A DNA stretch of 63,974 nucleotides from Acidimicrobiia bacterium (lineage in GTDB: Bacteria; Actinomycetota; Acidimicrobiia; Spongiisociales; ZC4RG35): positions 1 to 63,974 of the forward strand of contig JAICNB010000009.1 in assembly GCA_025928935.1 (NCBI GenBank), given 5' to 3'. Below the pieces are notes generated by a model. It was not told where the DNA came from. It worked only from the letters and a program-made list of their open reading frames with translations, and searched no databases. Position numbers and translations under genes: made by a program. Below are positions 26,865 through 35,202 of this stretch, piece by piece; positions within the stretch are counted from its first letter, which is position 1; each line of letters opens with the position of its first letter.

Positions 26865-27787
26865 CCGCTGCTCCCAACGTGATCGACCGCTGCTCCCCAT
26901 CCGAGCAACCGGGCCGGGTTCACCGAGGCGCAAGCCCTGGCTTGGTCGACGGTCGCCCCAGTCCAGGACACGAGGTTGGCCATGGCCTGGTCCATGGTCA
27001 GGGTGCTCCCGGCCAGAGTCTCGGGCCCAGAGCGAGGGCCATCGTCCCCGACCACCACCTCATGATCACCCAACCGATACTTGCCCTTGCCCAACCCCGC
27101 AGCCGCCATCGCATCGGTGACGAGCACCAACCGGTCCGGACCGAGGGCGCTCCAGGCGAGCCGGACAGCCGAGGGGTGACAGTGAATCCCGTCGACGATG
27201 AGCCCGCACGGCCGATCCGAGAGCAATGCCGCCCCGACCATGCCGGGGGAGCGATGGTGAAAGCCGCTCATCTGGTTGAAGAGATGGGTGACGGAGTGCC
27301 ACGGCCCGGCCAGGGCCCGGGATGCGGTCTCGAAGTCGGCGCCGCTGTGACCGGCCGACACGACCACGCCCGAATCGGCCAACGCTGTGGCCACTTCGAA
27401 TGCGCCGTCGAGCTCGGGTGCCATGGTGACGATGCGCACCTTCCCGGACTCGGCCCATTCCCGGGCCACGGCGAGCTCTGGGGAACGGAGATGAGTGGGA
27501 TTGTGGGCCCCGCGCCATTCCGGGGAGATCCATGGCCCCTCGACGTGGAGACCGATCACATCCGCTCCGGGGTAGCCGGCCGGCGGGCCGACCCTCACGA
27601 CGTCGATGGCGGCGGACACCGTCTCATAGGGCGCGCTCACGATGGTTGGCAAGAAGGAGGTCACCCCGACCTCGGGCAGGCGCTCGCCGACTGCCCACAT
27701 CGTGTTCGGGTCTGCGGTGAAATCGTGGCCCCATCCACCGTTGATCTGGATCTCGATCAGACCAGCGGTGCTGTGGGTGTCGCTCAT
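26861..27787 (-). CDS. nagA: N-acetylglucosamine-6-phosphate deacetylase, catalytic barrel only
   Basis: Deacetylates GlcNAc-6-P. Metal and substrate motifs are present: GLHVEGPW (Glu), SAGHSGADF (His), VTHLFNQMSGF (His), DGIHCHP and LVTDAMAAAGL (catalytic Asp). At 308 residues it is about 70 shorter than usual: it starts near IEIQINGGWGHDFT and ends soon after NPARLLGW, so both halves of the flanking beta-sandwich domain are missing. The ATG overlaps the nagZ stop. Whether it folds as a barrel alone, or relies on a partner, is unknown. Confidence 0.85.
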   Translation of the reverse strand: MSDTHSTAGLIEIQINGGWGHDFTADPNTMWAVGERLPEVGVTSFLPTIVSAPYETVSAAIDVVRVGPPAGYPGADVIGLHVEGPWISPEWRGAHNPTHLRSPELAVAREWAESGKVRIVTMAPELDGAFEVATALADSGVVVSAGHSGADFETASRALAGPWHSVTHLFNQMSGFHHRSPGMVGAALLSDRPCGLIVDGIHCHPSAVRLAWSALGPDRLVLVTDAMAAAGLGKGKYRLGDHEVVVGDDGPRSGPETLAGSTLTMDQAMANLVSWTGATVDQARACASVNPARLLGWGAAVDHVGSSG

Positions 27788-29352
27788 GTCTGGAGGCCGT
27801 GCCCGCGGGGGTAGAGCCCGGGGATGCCGGCCGGGAGACGCCCGGTGAACGGGATCTCGCCGAACAGGGCCGCGGTCAGGGCTTGGAGAGACGGCCAATG
27901 ACTGCCGTAGGTGCACACATGGGTCTGCGACCGGGGGTAGACGGCGAGGTCATACGGCGTGCGCAGGGCAACGGTGATGACCGGCTTCCCGGTGGCAAGG
28001 AGCGCGTCGACCATCTGCTTTTGCCCGGGCGTGGCATTCACGGTTCCCACGACCACGAGGTCGTGGGAACCGGCGGCATCGACGGCAGAGGCAATGTCGT
28101 TGCGCTCCGGGTCGTGTGGATAGACGATGCCGGTGACTGGCCGCTTGGCTCCGATCGCTTCGGACAGCCGCGCTGGATAGAAGGTGGTCGTGTCCGCCGG
28201 GGTCACGTTCACCGGCACCGGTTCGAGACTGAGGATTCGACCCGTGTCCCCGGACCAGACAGGGAGCAGCCCTACGTCGTCCCGGACCAGGGTCACGGAT
28301 CGACGGGCGAGATCACCGGCCAACTGTTGGTGCTGGTCGGACCCGACCACCTCGGGGCGGGCGGGCCGTGACGCCACCGAGCCACGCAGCTTCTCGACGC
28401 GGGCAAGGGAAGCCTTCAACGTCTCGTCTGGGAGGAGACCACGTGAATGGCCCCGGTCCAGGGCGACCCGCGCTCGATCCTGCAGCTCGGGATCGGGCAT
28501 GCAAAGCAGGAGATCGGTGCCGCTTCGCATCATGGCGATGATCTCCACGACCTGGGCCGGGCCCTGGTCGAGAGCACCCATGTCGAGCGCATCGGTCATC
28601 ACCACCCCGTCGAAACCGAGCTCTTCGCGCACGAAGCCATCGATACCCTGCTTGGAGCCACAGATCGGAACCTCGTCACTGCCCGTGAGTACCGGCACGA
28701 GCTGGTGCGCAACCATCAGGAGTCGAGCGCCGGCGTCGATCCCGGATCGAAACGGTGGAATCTCGACGGTGTCGAGACGCTGACGGTCGAGATCGAGCAA
28801 AGGGAGCTGGTAGTGGGGGTCGACCGTCGCTTCCCCGCTCCCGGGGAAGTGCTTCAAGGTGGCGAGGATCCCGGCGGCGTCGAAGCCTTCCACCATGGCG
28901 CCTGTGAGGGACGCCACCAACTCCGGGTCGTCCCCGAAGGACCTGATCCCCAAAGACGGGTTGAGGGCCTGGGTGGCGACGTCGGCCACCGGGGCGTAGT
29001 TCACGTTCACCCCGACCGCGGCCAGCTCGGCTCCCATCGCGGCCGCCACCTCCCTGGCCAGATCCGGGTCACCGGTGGCGCCGAGGGCCATGTTCCCGGC
29101 GAACGGAGTGGCGCCGGCGAGCCCGATCAGCTGCCCGCCTTCCTGGTCGACTGCTATCAGGAGCGGGAGGGGAGAGGAATTGGCTTCCTGGAGGGAGGCG
29201 GTGAGCTCAGCAACCTGGCCCGGGGAGGTCATGTTCCATTCCCTGAACAGGGTGACGCCGGCAGGGGGAGACTCGCCGAGGCGCTCCCGCAGCCACTCAG
29301 GGATCTCGGTCCCCTCGAAAGCCAGCATCAAATGTGGGTCGGCGACGCTCAT
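27784..29352 (-). CDS. nagZ: GH3 beta-N-acetylglucosaminidase (NagZ-like)
   Basis: 522 residues. N-terminal GH3 barrel (to about 330): DQEGGQLIGL, NYAPVADV, KHFPGSGEATVDPH and VMTDALDMGAL with the nucleophile Asp; the Asp-x-His acid/base dyad typical of NagZ is present as DPH. The usual His in KHFPGHG is Ser. A second domain (about 360-522) resembles the C-terminal GH3 alpha/beta domain. No signal peptide, so probably cytoplasmic, acting on imported GlcNAc disaccharides or muropeptide fragments. Start ATG 29352 lies 17 bases after the permease gene. Confidence 0.88.
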   Translation of the reverse strand: MSVADPHLMLAFEGTEIPEWLRERLGESPPAGVTLFREWNMTSPGQVAELTASLQEANSSPLPLLIAVDQEGGQLIGLAGATPFAGNMALGATGDPDLAREVAAAMGAELAAVGVNVNYAPVADVATQALNPSLGIRSFGDDPELVASLTGAMVEGFDAAGILATLKHFPGSGEATVDPHYQLPLLDLDRQRLDTVEIPPFRSGIDAGARLLMVAHQLVPVLTGSDEVPICGSKQGIDGFVREELGFDGVVMTDALDMGALDQGPAQVVEIIAMMRSGTDLLLCMPDPELQDRARVALDRGHSRGLLPDETLKASLARVEKLRGSVASRPARPEVVGSDQHQQLAGDLARRSVTLVRDDVGLLPVWSGDTGRILSLEPVPVNVTPADTTTFYPARLSEAIGAKRPVTGIVYPHDPERNDIASAVDAAGSHDLVVVGTVNATPGQKQMVDALLATGKPVITVALRTPYDLAVYPRSQTHVCTYGSHWPSLQALTAALFGEIPFTGRLPAGIPGLYPRGHGLQT

Positions 29353-29369
29353 CTCGAACCGGGAGGGCT

Positions 29370-30293
29370 TCAGCCCTTGACGGAGCCGGCGAGGATCCCG
29401 CGGACGAAGAATCGCTGCATGGTCAGGAAGACGATCAAGGGAATGATCATGGAGACGAAGGCCCCGGCGGTCAGCAGATGCCACGCCGCACCCCGACTTC
29501 CCACCAGCTGGGCCAGGCTGACTGTCAGCACAGCGATATCGGGATTGGTGCCCAGGAAGACCAGCGACACCAGGAGGTCGTTCCAAACCCAGAGGAACTG
29601 GAAGATGGCGAAGGCGGCGAGCGCCGGGTAGGACAACGGGATCACCAATCGGGTGAACGCGGTGAAGGGCGTGGCACCGTCGATGTGGGCCGACTCGAAG
29701 ATGTCCTTCGGCAGCTGAGAGATGTAGTTGTAGAGGATGTAGATGGCCAGTGGAAGCCCGAAACCTGCGTGCGCCAGCCAGACGCCGACAAAGGTGCCTG
29801 TCAGGTCATAGTTGCCGTAGAGCCTGAGCAGGGGGACGAGAGACATCTGCAGGGGGATCACCAGCAGCCCGACCACGATCGCGAACAGGAAGCTGCGGCC
29901 ACGGAACTTGGTCCAGGCGAATGCATAGGCGGCGAACGCAGCGAGGGTGATCGGGATGACCGTGGCCGGGATGGTCACGATGAGGCTGTTGACGAACGCC
30001 TCGAACATGTCCTCTGACGTGAGCACCCTCGAGTAGTTGGCCAGCGTGTACTGGGTGAAGTCGAAGGGATGCGAAAACACCGTCCACCAGCCACTGCTGG
30101 AGACATCGACCTCGGCCCGGAAGGAGCTGACGAAGACTCCGGCCGTGGGGATCGTCCATGCCACGGCGATGATGAGGACGAGCACCTTCGCCAGCCACCC
30201 GCTCGACTGGCGGGGACGAGAGGCCCGGGCGGTCCTCACCGCAGCGGTTTCGGCGGTCTTCGGGGGGATGCCTTCGACGGTCTCGGCTGTCAT
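29370..30293 (-). CDS. ABC sugar transporter permease (MalG/NagG type)
   Basis: 307 residues, six predicted membrane helices and the ATPase-contact EAA loop (ESAHIDGATPFTAFTRLVIP). The ATG overlaps the stop of the upstream permease gene. Belongs to the CUT1 family; with the binding protein and MalF-type partner it likely imports an amino sugar or its oligomer. Confidence 0.92.
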   Translation of the reverse strand: MTAETVEGIPPKTAETAAVRTARASRPRQSSGWLAKVLVLIIAVAWTIPTAGVFVSSFRAEVDVSSSGWWTVFSHPFDFTQYTLANYSRVLTSEDMFEAFVNSLIVTIPATVIPITLAAFAAYAFAWTKFRGRSFLFAIVVGLLVIPLQMSLVPLLRLYGNYDLTGTFVGVWLAHAGFGLPLAIYILYNYISQLPKDIFESAHIDGATPFTAFTRLVIPLSYPALAAFAIFQFLWVWNDLLVSLVFLGTNPDIAVLTVSLAQLVGSRGAAWHLLTAGAFVSMIIPLIVFLTMQRFFVRGILAGSVKG

Positions 30294-31411
30294 GCCCCAA
30301 TCCCTTGTCGACGGAGATTTCGCACGTTGATCACGATGATCGGGACCACTGCCACCAAGAGGATCACGGCGAGCGCCGTGGCGAAGCCGAAATTCCTGAA
30401 TCGGAACATCTCGTTGAACATCCGATTGGCGATCACGTCTGTCTGGAAGTTCCCGTTGGTGGTCACGTAGACGATGTCGAACACCTTGAGCACGGCGATT
30501 GCGCTGAGGGTGAAGACCGTGATGACCGATCCCCGTATCGAAGGCATCACCACTCGGAGAAAGGTCTGCAATTCGCCGGCCCCGTCGATCCGGGCCGCCT
30601 CCATCAGCTCGATCGGAACCCCCTTGATGGCGGCGGAGAGGATCACCATGGCGAATCCGGTTTGAATCCAGATAAATGCGACGATGAGGGCCAGTGTGTT
30701 GACTGGGATCTCCTGCAGCCAAGGAACGGGCTCCCCGCCAAGAGCGGTGACGAAGGCGTTGAGGATGCCGATCTGCGGTTGGCCCGGTGGGCGCCATTCG
30801 TAGATGAAGCGCCAGATGACGGCTACCCCGGCCCCCGAGATGCAGAGCGGCAGGAATATGAAAGCCTTGGCAAAAGACTCGCGCTTGACCCGGTCGACCA
30901 GGCCGGCGAAGGCCAAGCCGATGAGGAGGGATCCGGCCGGGGCCAGGACCAACCAGATCGCATTGTTGCGCAACGCCACCTGGAGGGCCGGATCGGTGAA
31001 TGCCTGGGCGTAGTTGTACAAGGGCCCTTCGCCCTCGGGGACCTCGGTGAAGCTCTGGATGATCGTCCCGATTGCGGGAGCCACGAGGAAGATGGAGACC
31101 ACCGCGATCGCCGGTCCGACGAACAGATAGGGCCGAACGAAGGTCGTCGCTCTAGCGGGAAGGAGCTCGACCAGGGAATTGCCCACCACGAAGAGGGCCC
31201 ATATCCCCACGACGCCGAGCACGATGCCGATGAGAGCCTGTACCAGTTTGCCGGCCAAAGGCCCGAGAGCGTCGAGAGCTGTCTCGGAGCGGAGCACCCG
31301 CAGACCAAGCCAGATCAGGACGATTACGGCGACGGCGATCGCGAGATCGCGAATGATCGACAACGCTGGTCGTCGGTTCGCCTCTAGTCGAGCTTCAACC
31401 GCCTCCGCCAA
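30290..31411 (-). CDS. ABC sugar transporter permease (MalF type)
   Basis: 373 residues; two extra N-terminal helices (about 20-80) precede the six-helix permease core, with EAA loop MEAARIDGAGELQTFLRVVMP. The best start is TTG 31411, placed a few bases after GGGAGG. Pairs with the MalG-type permease. No ATPase gene is present in this operon. Confidence 0.9.
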   Translation of the reverse strand: MAEAVEARLEANRRPALSIIRDLAIAVAVIVLIWLGLRVLRSETALDALGPLAGKLVQALIGIVLGVVGIWALFVVGNSLVELLPARATTFVRPYLFVGPAIAVVSIFLVAPAIGTIIQSFTEVPEGEGPLYNYAQAFTDPALQVALRNNAIWLVLAPAGSLLIGLAFAGLVDRVKRESFAKAFIFLPLCISGAGVAVIWRFIYEWRPPGQPQIGILNAFVTALGGEPVPWLQEIPVNTLALIVAFIWIQTGFAMVILSAAIKGVPIELMEAARIDGAGELQTFLRVVMPSIRGSVITVFTLSAIAVLKVFDIVYVTTNGNFQTDVIANRMFNEMFRFRNFGFATALAVILLVAVVPIIVINVRNLRRQGIGA

Positions 31412-31450
31412 AGGGCCTCCCGTAAGGACCGATGACCCAACCTAACAAAG

Positions 31451-31482
31451 AGAGGCCCCCGACGTCGCCGCCGGGGACCTCT
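31451..31482 (-). terminator. Intra-operon hairpin after the binding-protein gene
   Basis: Minus strand AGAGG-(T)-CCCC ... GGGG-CCTCT stem with one bulge, followed by CTTTGTT. Located between the binding protein and the permeases; probably a partial terminator or mRNA stabiliser that raises binding-protein levels above permease levels. Confidence 0.65.
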
Positions 31483-31495
31483 CGTCAGTGATGGC

Positions 31496-32941
31496 TCAGC
31501 CCGCGGGCCAGCCATCCTCGATCGATTGGAAGATCTCCTCGGTGCCTTCGCCGTTGGCGGCCACCCAGTCGACCATCCCGGTCCAGAACGAGCCGGCGCC
31601 GACCTCAGCCGGCATCAGGTCGCTGGCGTCGAAGCCAAAGGCGTCGGCGTTGTTCAGGATCGGAACCAAGTCGGTGTTGGGGTACGTCGTGTACCACTCG
31701 GTCGGGACCGTCGTATTGGGGCTGATGAAGCCACCTATCTCGATCCAGGCCTGCGCACCTTGCGGTGTGGCCAGGTACTCGAGCAGCGCCCGCACCTCGG
31801 GCCGGTCACCATCCGTGAACATGACGAACATGTCGCCTGCTCCCAGGACCGGGTTGCCCACGGCGGGGTCGATGCCCGGAAGGTAGAAGAACGAGCTCGC
31901 CTCGCCCGGCGGGTTTGCCCAGGCCTCACGGTCGGCGACGTCACGGTTCCCCGGCCAGAACTCGGGGATCCAGGACGCCTGCTTCTGGAACCAGCACTGC
32001 GGTCCGGCCGCATCGAACATCGGGTTCGCCACGTCACGGATGTTGGTGGCGTTGATGGCCGTGTTCCCGCCGTAGACGTAGTCCGGGGCGAACCAGATGG
32101 CTGCCATCTGATCAGCCGCGGCCAGGACCTCAGGTGAGTTGAACGGCACCTCGTGCTTCCACCACTGGTTGTAGAAGTCGACGCCTGCGGTCCGCAGGAC
32201 GATGTCCTCGAGCCAGTCGGTGGCGACCCAGCCGTCGGCGGCCTCGGACTCGATGCCGATGCACCATGGGTTCCCGTTGCCGTCGGCGATGATCTGATCG
32301 CTCAAAGCGGTCATCTCGTCCCATGTGGTCGGGATGGTGTAGCCGGCCTCTTCGAACGGTGCTACCGGGTACCACACGATCGACTTGACGTCGGTCTTGT
32401 AGTACACGCCGTAGACGCCATCGTCCACCTGGGTGAGGTCGACGAAACCCTCGACCTGCTCCTCGCGCAGCCTGTCGACGTCGAACCAGCCGCTGATGTC
32501 GACCAGGACCCCGTCTGCCGCGTATGACGCCATCTTGCCCGGCTGGGCAATCTGGGCCAGATCCGGAGCGTCGTTGCCGTCGACCCTCGTCTGCAGGGCC
32601 AGCTCGTAGTCGGGGAGGCCCTCGTACTGGACGTCGATGCCGGTGGCCTCACGGAATGGGTCGAGAACAGCGTTGAAGTTCTCCTCTTCGCCTTCGACCC
32701 ATTGGGCGACGATGTCGACGGTGGTCCCCTCGAACTCGCCTGCCATTGCCCGGTCCAGGTGCTCGTAGCCGGTGTCCCCGGCGGCTCCGCCTTCGCCCGC
32801 TGTGGTAGTGGCGCCGTCGCCGGCGGTGGTTGCGGCACCGTCACCGGCAGTGGTGGTAGCCCCATCACCTCCGTCGCCACCGCAGGCTGCAACCACCATC
32901 GCCATCGCGACGGCGAGCCACAGCCATCGGTATTTCCTCAT
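31496..32941 (-). CDS. Sugar ABC transporter substrate-binding lipoprotein
   Basis: CUT1-type extracellular binding protein, 481 residues from ATG 32941, with GGAGGA just upstream. Lipoprotein signal: MRKYRW, hydrophobic core, lipobox VAAC. A Gly/Asp/Thr/Ala-rich linker of about three repeats (GDGATTTA-like) tethers the mature domain. The body contains family blocks such as FEEAGYTIPTTWDEM and LEYLATPQGAQAWIE. Context (ROK kinase, NagZ, NagA, deaminase) suggests GlcNAc, chitobiose or a cell-wall amino sugar; the ligand cannot be read directly. Confidence 0.93.
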   Translation of the reverse strand: MRKYRWLWLAVAMAMVVAACGGDGGDGATTTAGDGAATTAGDGATTTAGEGGAAGDTGYEHLDRAMAGEFEGTTVDIVAQWVEGEEENFNAVLDPFREATGIDVQYEGLPDYELALQTRVDGNDAPDLAQIAQPGKMASYAADGVLVDISGWFDVDRLREEQVEGFVDLTQVDDGVYGVYYKTDVKSIVWYPVAPFEEAGYTIPTTWDEMTALSDQIIADGNGNPWCIGIESEAADGWVATDWLEDIVLRTAGVDFYNQWWKHEVPFNSPEVLAAADQMAAIWFAPDYVYGGNTAINATNIRDVANPMFDAAGPQCWFQKQASWIPEFWPGNRDVADREAWANPPGEASSFFYLPGIDPAVGNPVLGAGDMFVMFTDGDRPEVRALLEYLATPQGAQAWIEIGGFISPNTTVPTEWYTTYPNTDLVPILNNADAFGFDASDLMPAEVGAGSFWTGMVDWVAANGEGTEEIFQSIEDGWPAG

Positions 32942-32963
32942 ACCGCTCCTCCTTCTTGTCTCG

Positions 32964-33917
32964 TCATTGTCTTTCCCTGCTTGCTGCGGGTGACTCCCGC
33001 TTCTCCATAAGCCTTGCGGCCAGCACGGCCGCCCCCAACGCGCCCGGAGCATCATCGACCCTAGCCAGGACCACCTGCTCAGGTCGAAGACGACGAGCCG
33101 CCAGCTCCGAAGCAAGTCCGCGTCGCTCGACCTGTTCGTGAACCGCCTCGAGAAAGGGCCGACCGGCAGCGGAGACACCGCCGGCGAGCACGATCATCTC
33201 GGCGTCGTGGGTTGCCGAAAGCCAGATCAATGCAGTGGTGATGTGACCGGCGATGCGCCCCGCCACCTTCTGGGCGGCGGCATCGCCCTCGGCTGCGGCG
33301 CTGAACAAGGCAGTGGCCGCCGAACCTGCGGCGCCCCTCGGCCAAGCGCGCGCGATGGACGGGCCCGCCGCCACCGCCTCGAGACAGCCCCGCTGCCCGC
33401 ATCTGCATACCGGCCCGGATTCGTCGACGACCACATGCCCGATCTCACCGGCCATGCCATGCGCACCACGTAGCACTTCACCATGCAATACGACCCCGGC
33501 CCCGATTCCGGTTCCGATGCTGACCAGCGCCAGGGTGTCGGGCGCCTCACCATCGAGACGGAGTTCCTCATGGGCTCCCACCGCGGCCGCGTGCACGTCG
33601 TTCTCCACCGTCACCGGGAGACCAAGAGCGTCTTGCAGCTCGGCGCCCAGATCCAGGGGCCCCGGGCCGATGCCGAGGTTCACGGCCATGCGCACCTGGC
33701 CGGTGACCGGATCGACCTGCCCGGGAACACCGACTCCGACCGCGTCGAGATGATCGACGCCGAGGGCGCTCACCGCGAAGAGCGCTGCCGAGACGATTTG
33801 CCGCCCGCCGTCCACGACGCCGCTCGCCTCATGACGGCCAACGATCTGCCCACCGTGATCGATGGCGATCGCCGTGGTAGAGGAACCGCCGATGTCGATG
33901 CCGATGGTGGCGGTCAT
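32964..33917 (-). CDS. ROK-family sugar kinase (N-acetylglucosamine/glucose kinase-like)
   Basis: 317 residues. ATP-binding IGIDIGGSSTTAI, GVPGQVDP, ENDVHAAAVGAH, SIGTGIGAGVVL, catalytic region HGMAGEIGHVVVD and the zinc site CRCGQRGCLEAVAAGP. Lies between the ROK repressor and the transporter genes; it would phosphorylate the imported amino sugar before NagA. The GTG/ATG at 33917 overlaps the repressor stop. Confidence 0.87.
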   Translation of the reverse strand: MTATIGIDIGGSSTTAIAIDHGGQIVGRHEASGVVDGGRQIVSAALFAVSALGVDHLDAVGVGVPGQVDPVTGQVRMAVNLGIGPGPLDLGAELQDALGLPVTVENDVHAAAVGAHEELRLDGEAPDTLALVSIGTGIGAGVVLHGEVLRGAHGMAGEIGHVVVDESGPVCRCGQRGCLEAVAAGPSIARAWPRGAAGSAATALFSAAAEGDAAAQKVAGRIAGHITTALIWLSATHDAEMIVLAGGVSAAGRPFLEAVHEQVERRGLASELAARRLRPEQVVLARVDDAPGALGAAVLAARLMEKRESPAASRERQ

Positions 33918-35086
33918 CGCAGTACCACCCCGAGACGGTCGACCAGGACCCCTGACGCGGCGCCCGCCAGCACGAGATCCCCACCCAACTGCGTGGCCTC
34001 GATCTCGACCAGGTCGGCGGTGGCGGGCAGGATCCGGCTCGCCAGCTCGGTTCGAATCTCGTCGATGAGGATGTCGCTCGCGTTCCGGAGATCGGGAGCG
34101 AGAACGACATGGCCGATGTCGAGGAGGGCCACCACGTTGGCGAGCACCATGCCGAGATGGCGCCCCGCCTCGGCCAGGGCGCGACGCACCGGCTCATCAC
34201 CGACCAGCCCGGCCAGGGCCAGGGCGTCCCACGGCTGAAGCTCGGGGTCGGCGCCGAGGCGACGGAGGATGGCCGGCACCGATGCGACCGTCTCCAGGCA
34301 GCCACTGTTGCCGCAACGGCATGCCTCACCGTCGTCACGGACCCTGACGTGGCCGATCTCGCCGGCGGCGGAGTGCTCGCCACGGTGGAGGGTGCCATCT
34401 ATCACGACACCGGCACCGACTCCGCGACCCAGCTTCACCAATATCAGGTTCCGATCGGTGGGTCGGCGTCGGTACTCCACGAGGGCGGCCATGGCCGCGT
34501 CGTTCGCGATGGAGACCGGGATGTCGAATCGTCGACGCAACTCCGACCCCAGGTCGAGCCCGTGCCAGTCGAGGTTGGCCGCCTCGAGCACGGTGCCGTC
34601 GGGATCGATGACACCCGGAGTGCCGACCCCGATGCCGAGCACCGGTGCCGTGGCCTTGGCGATGAGCGATTCGATGAGCTCGATGGCGACCTGATGGGCC
34701 CGGTCTCCGACGGGTGCGATCGGTTCGGCGTCGGCCTCGATGCGCTCATGGATGCGCCCGCTCAGATCGACCAGCGCCCCGCGAAAGGGCCGACGGCCGA
34801 GATCGAGGGCAACGATGTCCCGACCCCTCTCGTTGAGGGCCAGCAGAGTGGGCGGCTTGCCGCCGGCCGAGGTGCCCTGGCCGAGCTCTCGGAGGAGGCC
34901 GCTCTCGATGAGCTCGCCGACGAGGCTGGAGACGGCTGCCCGGGAGAGCCCGGTCTGTCGGGCTATCTCCGCCCGGCTGGTCGCCCCCTGGCTGGAGACC
35001 AGTTCGAGGGTTGTGCCGAGGTTGCTGCGACGGGAGTCGTGACGGGTCGCCTTGGGGTGCCGTCTTTCCTGAGTGCCGTCGGCCAA
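33914..35086 (-). CDS. ROK-family transcriptional repressor (NagC/XylR type)
   Basis: 390 residues: N-terminal winged helix-turn-helix (about 20-80, SRAEIARQTGLSRAAVSSLV) followed by a ROK sugar-binding fold with GVGTPGVIDP, AGEIGHVRV and CRCGNSGCLETVAS. Start is TTG 35086, 4-5 bases after GGAGGAGG. An AAGTT-N5-AACTT palindrome overlaps its likely -10 element, consistent with autorepression. First gene of the amino-sugar operon, so the sugar or its phosphate is the likely inducer. Confidence 0.9.
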   Translation of the reverse strand: MADGTQERRHPKATRHDSRRSNLGTTLELVSSQGATSRAEIARQTGLSRAAVSSLVGELIESGLLRELGQGTSAGGKPPTLLALNERGRDIVALDLGRRPFRGALVDLSGRIHERIEADAEPIAPVGDRAHQVAIELIESLIAKATAPVLGIGVGTPGVIDPDGTVLEAANLDWHGLDLGSELRRRFDIPVSIANDAAMAALVEYRRRPTDRNLILVKLGRGVGAGVVIDGTLHRGEHSAAGEIGHVRVRDDGEACRCGNSGCLETVASVPAILRRLGADPELQPWDALALAGLVGDEPVRRALAEAGRHLGMVLANVVALLDIGHVVLAPDLRNASDILIDEIRTELASRILPATADLVEIEATQLGGDLVLAGAASGVLVDRLGVVLR

Positions 35087-35103
35087 CCTTCCTCCTCCAA
35101 AGA

Positions 35104-35118
35104 AAGTTAAGTGAACTT
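35104..35118. promoter_or_regulatory. Candidate ROK operator
   Basis: Inverted repeat AAGTT-AAGTG-AACTT, about 18 bases before the repressor start and overlapping TAACTT, a possible minus-strand -10 element. Nested GTCCC...GGGAC and AAGTCC...GGACTT inverted repeats lie next to it (35122-35150). Confidence 0.5.
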
Positions 35119-35190
35119 ACAAAGTCCGCTGGTCCCGTGTCAAGGGACTTCCGGCCCTAGGCGAAGTGGCGGGATCGATCCGGGGGAGGC

Positions 35191-35196
35191 GACAAT
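35191..35196 (+). promoter_or_regulatory. Leaderless -10 of the DUF4032 gene
   Basis: GACAAT, six bases before GTG 35203; supports the GTG start over the out-of-frame ATG at 35195. Confidence 0.45.
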
Positions 35197-35202
35197 GAGT
35201 CA

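Noticed and set aside
28447-29631. 394-codon plus-strand frame opposite nagZ
   Set aside because: No recognisable motifs or start signal; nagZ catalytic motifs are on the minus strand.
30305-31387. 360-codon plus-strand frame opposite the MalF-type permease
   Set aside because: Extremely rich in Asp/Glu/His, as expected for the complement of membrane-protein codons.
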